Source of the DNA: Desulfobulbaceae bacterium
GTDB taxonomy: Bacteria; Desulfobacterota; Desulfobulbia; Desulfobulbales; Desulfocapsaceae
Direction: 5' to 3'
NCBI GenBank assembly: GCA_030599175.1
Contig: JAUVON010000029.1
Span: forward strand, 1-16,331
DNA: 16,331 nt
Below the pieces are notes generated by a model that searched no databases, was not told the origin of the DNA, and saw only the letters and a list, made by a program, of their open reading frames with translations. This document shows, in pieces, positions 8,632 through 15,276 of this stretch. The translations under genes were made by a program, and so were the position numbers. Numbering within the stretch: the stretch's first letter is position 1; each line of letters opens with the position of its first letter.

Positions 8632-9747
8632 ATGAACTCACTCAAATCCCTTTATTATCCCGGAACAACTATCTGTTCCACCAGTCAATATCCACTTTTT
8701 TTGTTATTTCCCAATCTATATCTTCTCAGCATAGCTGAAAGCAATATACATGGCAACAGAACACAGGCAATAGATAGTTTTATCAAATCCGGTTACTGTC
8801 AGGTACATACTCCCATCCCGCTGGGCAAGGATTTAGAGCGATTCATCCATCTTGTAAACGATTTAAAAAACAGAAAAGATGATTACGCCTCACAGCTCAG
8901 TAATCTCACCCTTGCAGCAATGTCAACTCCTGGCCAAAACAGTGCGGATTCCCGGCAGGAGATAGTTTCCTCCCTTCTAGGTGAAAGTCAACTGTTGCCT
9001 CACAAAAATGGGGACGAAAAGAAGCTGCAGCTCTGGCAGGCCAGACTGGTATTGGCCATAGGTGAGATCCTCGATCAGGAGGAAGAGGAAATTGCACTGC
9101 AGCTTGCTCTTTTAAAAGATGAAGAAGCCGAACTTTTCAATGAATTGCAGGGAAAAAGCGTTGAGTTTTTGGAAGAGAATCCTTTTGAAGAGCTCTCACT
9201 CATCCTTGATAATATCAATCCTCCAAGCCGGGGCAACACAAAAAAACGATTCCTGAGTTGGAAGCAACTCTATAATGAGGGGAATATCCCGGCATACGAC
9301 CTGCTTTTGACAACAAGCCAAGATGCGGCTGATCTCATATTTGAATCATATGAAAAGAAAACAGATAAAACGGCTGTTGATTTGGGGCAACTATCACTTC
9401 CCGCAACTGTAGGCACAAACGAAGAGGATGGTTTGCAAGCTGTTCATGCTTTTCATAAAGTCGATACTGAGCTGATAAACACCTTTGCAGACAAACTCCT
9501 GCAGTTAAAGAACAGCGACAGCCTGCAAGGATCTATTGATTTCGAATCGAAACTCTCCAGTTTCAGCGGATCTTGGGAGCACCACCTTGAGGCCCACTTT
9601 CCTGCAAAAGAATTTGGTCGCATACCTCTTGCTGTCTACGGTTTTACAGATATGTCCTGCCCATCACTGCTGGAAGATGGGTACCTGGCAACCGATCAAA
9701 ACAACGGCCTGATGGTAATTGCTGAGACGAGTTCAAAACGAAATTGA
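8632..9747 (+). CDS. Uncharacterised acidic protein (371 residues)
   Basis: I do not recognise a family. The N-terminus has SLYYPGTTI followed by a hydrophobic run, YPLFLLFPNLYLLSIAE (residues 20-36). That run looks more like a buried strand/helix than a cleavable signal, as no basic n-region or cleavage site follows the usual pattern. Residues 128-185 are strongly helical and rich in Glu, Leu and Ala (QEEEEIALQLALLKDEEAELFNELQ), a possible coiled coil. The remainder looks globular and soluble. The frame is intact, and codon use and composition resemble its neighbours. The ATG at 8632-8634 directly abuts the divergent start and has no visible ribosome-binding site. A TATAAA at 8598-8603 could be a -10 box giving a short leader. 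The gene converges on the universal stress gene across 83 bases. Confidence 0.75.
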   Translation: MNSLKSLYYPGTTICSTSQYPLFLLFPNLYLLSIAESNIHGNRTQAIDSFIKSGYCQVHTPIPLGKDLERFIHLVNDLKNRKDDYASQLSNLTLAAMSTPGQNSADSRQEIVSSLLGESQLLPHKNGDEKKLQLWQARLVLAIGEILDQEEEEIALQLALLKDEEAELFNELQGKSVEFLEENPFEELSLILDNINPPSRGNTKKRFLSWKQLYNEGNIPAYDLLLTTSQDAADLIFESYEKKTDKTAVDLGQLSLPATVGTNEEDGLQAVHAFHKVDTELINTFADKLLQLKNSDSLQGSIDFESKLSSFSGSWEHHLEAHFPAKEFGRIPLAVYGFTDMSCPSLLEDGYLATDQNNGLMVIAETSSKRN

Positions 9748-9830
9748 CACTATACAGCTTTTCCAACAGACAACCCCAATAATAAGCTTACAAAGCTCTA
9801 ATTTCGAGATGGTTAAGCAAAAAACTCCAT

Positions 9831-10307
9831 CTAACAACAGGTATAGGGGTTAATTGTCATCACCGGACAACCTGCAGAGCGAACCACCTTATCTGCAACA
9901 CTGCCAAACATTATTTTTTCAAGTCCTTTGTAACCGTGGGTCCCCATAATTATAAGATCAGCCTCCACGTCGACAGCATGTTCAACGATCTGCTCAGCTA
10001 CATCCCCCATAAAAACTTTAAATTTGAGCTCGGCAACTCCGGCCTTTTTGCAAAAATCCTCCATTTCATCACAGAAAGAAGACATTTTATTTTCTGCACT
10101 TTCAAGCAGCTCACCTTCGAGGGTCGGCATGCTCATCTGAGGAACAAAAAAACCGGAATAATCTTCAAAATTCTGGACAACAAAGACGAGATACATAGAC
10201 GCACTAAACTTCCCTGCAAAATAGGCTGCTGACTCGGCAATTGTTTTGGAATTGTCAGAAAAATCTACGGGAGTTACTACTCTTTTAATCTCTTTAATTA
10301 CACTCAT
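9831..10307 (-). CDS. UspA-family universal stress protein (nucleotide-binding type)
   Basis: This is a single-domain universal stress protein of 158 residues, a cytoplasmic ATP-binding dimer in families of this type. It opens with VVTPVDFSDNSKTIAESAAYFA and ends with DLIIMGTHGYKGLEKIMFGSVADKVVRSAGCPVMTI. The latter holds the ATP-binding pattern G-2x-G-9x-G-S (G122, G125, G135, S136). The start is taken at ATG 10305-10307 because a strong AAAGGAGGGA site sits four bases upstream. The frame is open for 19 more codons upstream, but that reading would run through the ribosome-binding site and add non-family sequence. It ends with two cysteines (NPYTCC), an unusual tail. It is transcribed divergently from the MOSC gene. 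Confidence 0.93.
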   Translation of the reverse strand: MSVIKEIKRVVTPVDFSDNSKTIAESAAYFAGKFSASMYLVFVVQNFEDYSGFFVPQMSMPTLEGELLESAENKMSSFCDEMEDFCKKAGVAELKFKVFMGDVAEQIVEHAVDVEADLIIMGTHGYKGLEKIMFGSVADKVVRSAGCPVMTINPYTCC

Positions 10308-10310
10308 ATG

Positions 10311-10320
10311 TCCCTCCTTT
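10311..10320 (-). promoter_or_regulatory. Strong ribosome-binding site fixing the start of the universal stress gene
   Basis: The minus strand reads AAAGGAGGGA, then three bases (10310-10308), then ATG. This excludes the two in-frame upstream ATG codons, at 10344-10346 and 10362-10364, as the main start. Confidence 0.85.
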
Positions 10321-10414
10321 TGCATTAAAAGATACCAAACCACATCCTCTTCTAACTTTCCCACACCTCACTGATAAATGCAAGCATTTCGAATGTTCCT
10401 GAAGATGTTTTTAT

Positions 10415-10438
10415 TGTGTTTTATAAAAGAAAAACACA
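10415..10438. repeat. AT-rich inverted repeat in the divergent intergenic region
   Basis: The arms TGTGTTTT (10415-10422) and AAAACACA (10431-10438) are perfect, with an 8-base AT-rich spacer. The repeat lies between the universal stress start and the promoter of the MOSC gene. It could be an operator or merely a hairpin in the stress-gene leader; no factor can be named. Confidence 0.4.
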
Positions 10439-10456
10439 GCGGATAATAAAATGGGT

Positions 10457-10484
10457 TTGACAAAATATTTAATCGCGATATTCT
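10457..10484 (+). promoter_or_regulatory. Sigma-70 type promoter for the MOSC gene
   Basis: A consensus -35 box TTGACA (10457-10462) is followed by a 16-base spacer and a -10 box TATTCT (10479-10484). The expected transcription start near 10491 gives a leader of about 20 bases to the ATG at 10513, or about 55 bases to the alternative TTG at 10546. Confidence 0.6.
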
Positions 10485-10512
10485 CTGAGTATCACATCGT
10501 GGCACTACAAGT

Positions 10513-11316
10513 ATGCAAATTAAAAAATTACCGAGAGAGAACCCGTTGAAAACAATTAAAGCAATCTCCATCAGTGACAGAAAAGGAATGCGAAAAGAAA
10601 ATAGATCTACCACCCGACTCATAAAGAATTTTGGTCTTGAAGATGATGCGCATGGCGGAAAATGGCATCGACAGGTAAGTTTTCTTGCCCAGGAGAGCAT
10701 CAACTTCATGCGTAAGAAAGGTTTGGATGTGGTAGCCGGAAATTTTGCCGAGAATATAACCACGGAAGGGCTTGATCTGATACCACTAGGCGTAGGCAAA
10801 CACCTGCAGATTGGAGAGGCTGAAATTGTACTTTCCCAATTGGGCAAAATCTGTCACAATCGTTGTGCAATTTATCATCAGGCCGGAGATTGTGTCATGC
10901 CCCGGGAGGGGGTTTTCGGCGTCGTCCTTAAGGGTGGTGAAATTAAAACCGGGGATCATATAGAAATTCTTGCCGAAACATCAAGATCCGCCGCAATTAT
11001 TGCTGCTGCAGATGACGAAAAGCTATATGGAGAACAGATAAGGGAATACGTTCGCGCAAAGTGGCATCCCGCCTTTATTCGGTTCGACAGTCTAAGCGAC
11101 AAAAACAGCAACTTTGAGGCCATCCTGAAAGACCTGACCGATACCCAGCGTATCGACGATATCATCATTTTCGATCCATCCGGTGGCCACGGTCTGGCCC
11201 TTGCAGCATATGAAAAAGTGGCGGAAAGGGGGAATATTTATCGAACAGACAACACAACTATCTATTATTGCCGGAGGGTTGATGACCTTACTTCTCCCCC
11301 CAGTGCACGGCAATAG
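10513..11316 (+). CDS. MOSC-domain protein with a degenerate MogA-like C-terminal domain
   Basis: MOSC domains bind molybdenum cofactor or handle its sulfur. This one covers roughly residues 14-153, with GLEDDAHGGKWHRQVSFLAQESI (41-63), GNFAENITTEGLDL, and the cysteine-bearing segment GKICHNRCAIYHQAGDCVMPREGVFGVVLKGG (111-142; C114, C118, C127). In many anaerobes a MOSC domain is followed by a MogA/MoaB domain. Here the tail (about 158-267) keeps only hints of one: AIIAAADD, a helix, IDDIIIF, and SGGHGLAL (223-230) where MogA has GGTGLxPRD. It is shorter than a full MogA domain, so molybdopterin adenylyltransferase activity is doubtful. The ATG at 10513 has no clear ribosome-binding site. The TTG at 10546, after GAGAGAGA, would start nearer the conserved KTIKAISIS and may be the true start. 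The 3' end overlaps ubiE tail to tail. Confidence 0.88.
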   Translation: MQIKKLPRENPLKTIKAISISDRKGMRKENRSTTRLIKNFGLEDDAHGGKWHRQVSFLAQESINFMRKKGLDVVAGNFAENITTEGLDLIPLGVGKHLQIGEAEIVLSQLGKICHNRCAIYHQAGDCVMPREGVFGVVLKGGEIKTGDHIEILAETSRSAAIIAAADDEKLYGEQIREYVRAKWHPAFIRFDSLSDKNSNFEAILKDLTDTQRIDDIIIFDPSGGHGLALAAYEKVAERGNIYRTDNTTIYYCRRVDDLTSPPSARQ

Positions 11317-11980
11317 TTCCAAACATGAATTTTTTAAAGCCAACTTGTGTAAATCCAACCTCTCTAAAAACAGAAGCCAATTCCCCGGCCTTGTAAAAAT
11401 CCATCGTTGATCCTGTCAAATAGGCATAAGCACTCTTATCATCTGCAATGAATTTTCCCAGGGCTGGAATGCAAAATCGAAAATAAAACTGCAAAAAGGG
11501 GTAAAGCAGGTTCTTCGCCGGTGGAGTGGTATCAAGACAGACCACCCTGCCTCCGACCCTGAGTACCCGGAGCACCTCTTTCAGTACCTTTGATGAATCA
11601 TCTACATTTCTCAAAAGATAACCAAATGTCACCGAATCAAAGACGTTATCTTTATAGGGCAATTTGTTGGCATCACAACCCTGCCAGTTAATTGCTTTGC
11701 CAATAAATCTTTTCTCTGCCTCCTTCAACATATTCTGTGAAAAATCAGCCCCGACCAGTCTTGCCTTCCGGTAGGTATCAATCATCAAAGCCGCAATATC
11801 ACCTGTCCCGGTTGCCAGATCCAAACTCCAACCGCCACCCGGATCCCCAGCCTTTTGTACCACAAACCTTCGCCACTTCTGATCTTGTCCCATAGTCATG
11901 ACACGATTCATAAGATCATAGCGACCGGCAATAGCATCAAACATTTCCTGGACAGCAGGCCCTTTGCTTTTTGTTGTCAT
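11288..11980 (-). CDS. ubiE: UbiE/MenG demethylmenaquinone methyltransferase
   Basis: This SAM-dependent C-methyltransferase catalyses the last step of menaquinone synthesis, and the matching ubiquinone step where that pathway exists. At 230 residues it is a typical length. Features are VQEMFDAIAGRYDLMNRVMTMGQDQKWRR at the start, SAM motif I LDLATGTGD (53-61), GADFSQNML, LPYKDNVFDSVTFGYLLRNV (107-126; the family usually has FGLRNV), VLRVLRVGGRVV, and the C-terminal signature YFRFCIPALGKFIADDKSAYAYLTGSTMDF. In an anaerobic Desulfobacterota host the substrate is probably demethylmenaquinone (inference). The ribosome-binding site is weak (TGGAA). The gene stands alone: its upstream region is the inverted-repeat region, and its end overlaps the MOSC gene by 29 bases. 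Confidence 0.93.
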   Translation of the reverse strand: MTTKSKGPAVQEMFDAIAGRYDLMNRVMTMGQDQKWRRFVVQKAGDPGGGWSLDLATGTGDIAALMIDTYRKARLVGADFSQNMLKEAEKRFIGKAINWQGCDANKLPYKDNVFDSVTFGYLLRNVDDSSKVLKEVLRVLRVGGRVVCLDTTPPAKNLLYPFLQFYFRFCIPALGKFIADDKSAYAYLTGSTMDFYKAGELASVFREVGFTQVGFKKFMFGTIAVHWGEK

Positions 11981-12000
11981 AATAAATTCCAGTAGTATCC

Positions 12001-12030
12001 GGCTTAGATCTCGAAGTCTACGCTATCTGC
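12001..12030. repeat. Dispersed repeat, copy 1
   Basis: The core TCGAAGTCTACGCTATCTGC (12011-12030) is identical to the copy at 12121-12140. Its preceding bases, GGCTTAGATC, also resemble the GGCTTATC that precedes related copies at 15277-15283. On the minus strand it reads GCAGATAGCGTAGACTTCGA. It lies 20 bases upstream of the ubiE start, in that gene's leader. Confidence 0.8.
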
Positions 12031-12035
12031 AAGAG

Positions 12036-12230
12036 GATTCATGGGCAACTTTTGGGAGCGTCATCCAGTAAATTTCGTAGCATTTTCTTACTATTTTTCA
12101 CATTTGATTTGTATCAGTCTTCGAAGTCTACGCTATCTGCGAGGAACTCGCATGATACAAATTGGATGTGAAAAATATTTGGAAATCAAGAAATCTACTG
12201 CCAAAAGCGGACAAAAGTTACCCATGAATT
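12036..12230. repeat. Large imperfect inverted repeat (about 80-base arms) between asnS and ubiE
   Basis: The two arms can be aligned along nearly their whole length. Perfect blocks are ATTCATGGG (12037-12045) with CCCATGAAT (12221-12229); AACTTTTG (12047-12054) with CAAAAGTT (12212-12219); TATTTTTCACAT (12092-12103) with ATGTGAAAAATA (12166-12177); and ATTTGTATCA (12107-12116) with TGATACAAAT (12153-12162). The loop (12117-12152) carries a second copy of the 20-base dispersed repeat and a small hairpin, GCGAG-GAA-CTCGC (12139-12151). No convincing gene lies inside. It accounts for most of the 308-base gap between asnS and ubiE and could be a small non-autonomous element or a structured RNA. 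Confidence 0.8.
12121..12140. repeat. Dispersed repeat, copy 2
   Basis: This is an exact 20-base match to 12011-12030, offset by 110 bases in the same orientation. It sits in the loop of the large inverted repeat. The bases after it (GAGGAACTCGCATG) also resemble those after copy 1 (AAGAGGATTCATG). Confidence 0.85.
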
Positions 12231-12288
12231 CGTTTTCGATGCTTTGCAATTTTCTAACCGGACACTACTGATTAAATCCCGGAACGAA

Positions 12289-13647
12289 TTAGCAGGGGGC
12301 AGACCCTGGAGTCCTTGGGAAGGGAATAACTTCACGAATATTCTTCATCCCTGTAACAAACTGGACAAGGCGTTCGAAACCGAGACCAAAACCAGAATGG
12401 GGTGCAGTTCCATATCGACGTAAATCCAGATACCAGTTGTATTCTTCAATATCTATCTGCGCCTCAACCATCCGTGATTTAAGCACTTCCAAACGTTCTT
12501 CACGCTGACTGCCTCCGGCTATCTCACCAATACCGGGCAGGAGGATATCCATAGCTGCAACGGTTTTTCCACCATCGTTGACCCGCATATAAAACGGTTT
12601 AATTACCGCGGGATAATCCGTCACAATTAATGGACAGTTAAACACTTCTTCTGCCAGATAACGTTCATGCTCGGACTGGAGATCAACTCCCCATTCAACT
12701 GGGAATTCGAACATTTTTTCAGCCTTCGACAGAATATCCACGGCATCAGTATAGGTTGCGTGAGCAAATTTGTTATCAACAACTCCACTGAGTTTGCTCA
12801 GCAATCCTTTCTCTATAAATTTATCAAACAAATTCAAATCTTCAGCGCAATTGTTCATTACGTCTTCGAGAAGATACTTCAGCAGCATTTCAGCAATCTG
12901 CATGTTCCCCTTCAGATCACAAAACGGCATTTCCGGTTCAACCATCCAGAATTCAGCAAGATGGCGCGAAGTATTTGAATTTTCGGCTCTAAATGTCGGG
13001 CCAAAAGTATATACATCACCGAGCGACAGTGCGTAAACTTCCGCCTGTAACTGACCACTGACGGTAAGACCAGCACTTCGCCCAAAAAAATGTTGCTCTT
13101 TTCCATTTTCACTTGAGCTTCCCACCTGAAACATCTCACCAGCACCTTCACAGTCACTTGTTGTAATAATTGGTGTATGCACCTGAAGGAATCCCTTTTC
13201 ATGGAAGAACTGATGTACTCCATAGGACAACCGTGAACGCACACGGGCAACTGCACCCAGTGCATTTGTACGGGGACGTAAATGACAGAGTTCCCGCAGG
13301 AACTCAAGGGAATGTCTCTTCTTTTGCAGTGGGTAGGTTTCCGGATCAGCCTGTCCGACAACTACTACTTCAGCGGCGTGAATTTCCACATCCTGCCCCT
13401 TAGCCGGCGATTCTTTCAATTCGCCCCGTATGCTGACACTGCAACCCGTGGTAAGTTGCCTGACCTCACTGGTGTAGTTCTTCAACTCTTGACTGGCAAT
13501 CACCTGGATGTTCGCCAGACAGGAACCGTCATTAACCTCAAGAAAAGAAAAGTCTCCGGTATCTCTCCGCGTCCTGATCCAACCTGCTACTGAGACGGTA
13601 CTGCCGATGGGTTTATCTTTTAACAGTATCTGGATACGTGTTTTCAT
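12289..13647 (-). CDS. asnS: Asparaginyl-tRNA synthetase
   Basis: This class IIb aminoacyl-tRNA synthetase charges tRNA-Asn with asparagine in the cytoplasm. At 452 residues it is close to the usual 430-470. The N-terminal OB-fold anticodon-binding domain has [24 protein letters not shown] (19-42). The catalytic domain shows [67 protein letters not shown] (motif 2, about 197-242) and [32 protein letters not shown] (motif 3, about 417-448). Nothing is missing. The ATG at 13645-13647 has only a weak ribosome-binding site (GGTG). It follows the TtcA-like gene by 27 bases with no terminator between, so the two are probably co-transcribed. A dedicated AsnRS means Asn-tRNA need not be made only by transamidation. 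Confidence 0.97.
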   Translation of the reverse strand: MKTRIQILLKDKPIGSTVSVAGWIRTRRDTGDFSFLEVNDGSCLANIQVIASQELKNYTSEVRQLTTGCSVSIRGELKESPAKGQDVEIHAAEVVVVGQADPETYPLQKKRHSLEFLRELCHLRPRTNALGAVARVRSRLSYGVHQFFHEKGFLQVHTPIITTSDCEGAGEMFQVGSSSENGKEQHFFGRSAGLTVSGQLQAEVYALSLGDVYTFGPTFRAENSNTSRHLAEFWMVEPEMPFCDLKGNMQIAEMLLKYLLEDVMNNCAEDLNLFDKFIEKGLLSKLSGVVDNKFAHATYTDAVDILSKAEKMFEFPVEWGVDLQSEHERYLAEEVFNCPLIVTDYPAVIKPFYMRVNDGGKTVAAMDILLPGIGEIAGGSQREERLEVLKSRMVEAQIDIEEYNWYLDLRRYGTAPHSGFGLGFERLVQFVTGMKNIREVIPFPRTPGSAPC

Positions 13648-13674
13648 TTTGCACCATTTTATAATTCGTAGAAA

Positions 13675-14409
13675 TCATAACAAATACTCTTGCCTCACAT
13701 TTGCCAACGCTGCAAATATGGATCTCTTTACTCCCGGTTCTTCTCTGTACAGAGAGTCCAGTAACAGTCGGATCTTTTCGCGATTTGTGTCATCAGCCAA
13801 AGGGCAAAAATTGCTGACAGGAGTAAATTCAAGTTCTGTAGATATCTCAACCACTTCTCTCTTTTCAATATAAGCTAATGGACGTATGATAGAGAGATCC
13901 CCCTCAAACAACATTTGCCTGGGTACCATCGTCGATATATTACCACTGTAAAGAATGTTCAGAAAAAAGGTCTCAATAAGATCATCCTTATGATGACCCA
14001 GGGCAATTTTATTAACCCCCCTTTCTCTCGCCAGTTCAAAAAGCTGACTTCGTCTGTTACGAGCGCATTTAAAACAGGTTCTGCTCTCCTCACTGATGTT
14101 CCAGGCCGGTTTAACACTATAGTCAATGGAAAAGCGCTCCAGCTGTTTTCCAACCGATATTGCAGGTTCCACCTCTCCTTCATGGTACCGCCAGAATCCA
14201 TGATCGATAACCTGAGCTGTCAATTCAAACCGAATGGGTGCCTTTTCCTGCCACATTTTCAGCACCCAGGCTAGAACCAGACTGTCAATACCACCGGAAA
14301 CCCCGATCATAACTCTATCTCCATCATCCAGCATGGAATAGTCATGCATCGCCTGCCCGATTTTTCTGTTTAAACGTGGAGAAAGCCTGAAATTACGTCG
14401 CATATGCAT
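13675..14409 (-). CDS. TtcA-family PP-loop protein, probable tRNA thiolation enzyme
   Basis: TtcA proteins 2-thiolate cytidine 32 of certain tRNAs using ATP and an iron-sulfur cluster. This 244-residue protein has LNRKIGQAMHDYSMLDDGDRVMIGVSGGIDSLVLAWVL (13-50), containing the PP-loop SGGIDS (38-43; E. coli TtcA has SGGKDS). It also has CFKC (C112 and C115), GHHKDDLIETFFLNILYSGNISTMVPRQ (138-165), the paired region RPLAYIEKREVVEI, and C202. The three cysteines sit where the TtcA cluster ligands are expected. The protein is shorter than E. coli TtcA (about 311 residues), so substrate and position in the tRNA remain uncertain. Two ATGs, at 14409 and 14403, compete and neither has a good ribosome-binding site. 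It precedes asnS by 27 bases. A strong terminator-like hairpin ends 14 bases upstream. Confidence 0.88.
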   Translation of the reverse strand: MHMRRNFRLSPRLNRKIGQAMHDYSMLDDGDRVMIGVSGGIDSLVLAWVLKMWQEKAPIRFELTAQVIDHGFWRYHEGEVEPAISVGKQLERFSIDYSVKPAWNISEESRTCFKCARNRRSQLFELARERGVNKIALGHHKDDLIETFFLNILYSGNISTMVPRQMLFEGDLSIIRPLAYIEKREVVEISTELEFTPVSNFCPLADDTNREKIRLLLDSLYREEPGVKRSIFAALANVRQEYLL

Positions 14410-14423
14410 CCAGCTATTGCAAC

Positions 14424-14460
14424 AAAAAAAACCGCGACTGCAAAAAAATCAGCGTCGCGG
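14424..14460 (-). terminator. Rho-independent terminator after the lipoprotein gene, directly before the TtcA-like start
   Basis: On the minus strand a GC-rich stem, CCGCGAC with GTCGCGG extended by TG/CA past a small bulge, closes a T-rich loop and is followed by eight T residues (14431-14424). The opposite strand has only an A-run after the stem, so the direction is minus. The T-run is 14 bases from the ATG at 14409, leaving no room for a separate promoter after it. Confidence 0.75.
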
Positions 14461-14487
14461 GAAAAAAAGATAAAATGAGGTGTCCGA

Positions 14488-14524
14488 CTTTCATAACAAT
14501 GAAGCAGCGTCATTGTTATGAAAG
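14488..14524. repeat. Perfect 15-base-pair hairpin between the lipoprotein and TtcA-like genes
   Basis: The left arm CTTTCATAACAATGA (14488-14502) and right arm TCATTGTTATGAAAG (14510-14524) pair without mismatch around the 7-base loop AGCAGCG. It begins 13 bases beyond the lipoprotein stop codon. Neither strand has a T-run after it, so it is not itself a classic terminator. It could protect the 3' end of the lipoprotein mRNA or bind a protein. Confidence 0.85.
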
Positions 14525-14537
14525 CATTTCATGGGGC

Positions 14538-15176
14538 TTATTTCAGGTATGGACAATCAGCCAACCGCTCTTTTATACCCTGTTCAAGAAGATCCTCAAC
14601 ACTGATCCACTTGAAGCCTCTGGTCTGAGCCTTATCAAACGAAAATATATTGCTTAGAAAAGACTCCTGAGTCTCTCTAAAGTCAGCAGACCATAGAATA
14701 CTTCCTGTAGAGACATGCCTGAGAACCATACTAAAGGTTGCTGATGCCGGCGAGTCTGATGCATACTCCCCACCTTCACGCTGTTTAAACTGACCTACAG
14801 TGGTGGTCAAGACACCGTCACAGTTGAGCCTTTTACCAAGCCTTGCAATCGTTCCTGATATGCCCCCGGATATTTCCGGCACAAGAGTCGACACCTGGTC
14901 GGAGGTAAGAATTCTCACTTTTGAATTGTCGGCCAGTTCTCTCGACATGGTCTTAGTAGCTAACTCAGCCCCCTTTTCGAGATCCCGGGCATCGCTGAAT
15001 GTGATAGTATCGTCTTTGTCCACAGAAGTGCTGGCCGGTAAAACAACAATACATGTGAGTGGCTCAATTGGCACCTGAACCTCCTCCCCGCTTCCTTTGT
15101 TGGAATAAGAGGAACATGCAGATAACCAAAGCAAAGCACAGCCCGACAGTAATATGGTACTGAATATTTTTTTCAC
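14538..15176 (-). CDS. Predicted outer-membrane lipoprotein, CsgG/LpoB-like
   Basis: This 212-residue protein has a typical lipoprotein signal: MKK, a hydrophobic core (4-17) and the lipobox LSAC with the lipidated Cys at 21. Serine at +2 predicts transport to the outer membrane. The mature part has IVVLPASTSV, a helix with GAELATKTMSRELADNSKVRIL, then ARLGKRLNCDGVLTTTVGQFKQREGG and SATFSMVLRHVSTGSILWSADFRETQESF. That order (V-x-V-L-P, helix, D-G-V-L, G-x-x-L-W) resembles the fold shared by CsgG, LpoB and TolB N-domains. Its role (secretion, peptidoglycan synthase activation or other) cannot be told from sequence. The start is GTG at 15174-15176 with AAAGGTGAG just upstream. It has its own likely promoter and a terminator, so it may be a single-gene unit. 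Confidence 0.82.
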   Translation of the reverse strand: MKKIFSTILLSGCALLWLSACSSYSNKGSGEEVQVPIEPLTCIVVLPASTSVDKDDTITFSDARDLEKGAELATKTMSRELADNSKVRILTSDQVSTLVPEISGGISGTIARLGKRLNCDGVLTTTVGQFKQREGGEYASDSPASATFSMVLRHVSTGSILWSADFRETQESFLSNIFSFDKAQTRGFKWISVEDLLEQGIKERLADCPYLK

Positions 15177-15248
15177 AAACTCACCTTTTAGTGCCTTACT
15201 CCAGAACTTCTGTAATAAAAAACAAGAAATCGAGGAAGGTCGTTTAAA

Positions 15249-15276
15249 ATTATATGGTTTAAGCTCTGGAAGTCTA
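15249..15276 (-). promoter_or_regulatory. Candidate promoter of the lipoprotein gene
   Basis: On the minus strand a perfect TATAAT (15254-15249) follows, after 16 bases, TAGACT (15276-15271), which matches the -35 consensus at four of six positions. The -35 lies in the outermost, degenerate copy of the repeat array. The start site would be near 15242, giving a leader of about 65 bases. Confidence 0.5.

Noticed and set aside
9807..9832. Possible terminator hairpin between the 371-residue gene and the universal stress gene
   Set aside because: Only six paired bases around a 14-base loop, overlapping a stop codon and without a T-run.
10308..10364. N-terminal extension of the universal stress protein (start at 10364)
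   Set aside because: It would translate through a strong ribosome-binding site and adds sequence not expected of the family; the start at 10307 is far better.
10368..10847. 159-codon minus-strand frame opposite the MOSC gene
   Set aside because: Antisense to a clear MOSC domain and overlaps its promoter; composition is unlike a real protein.
12041..12271. 76-codon plus-strand frame between ubiE and asnS
   Set aside because: It is made entirely of the inverted repeat and its loop, with no ribosome-binding site.
12912..13361. 149-codon minus-strand frame inside asnS
   Set aside because: Out-of-frame reading of the asnS gene.
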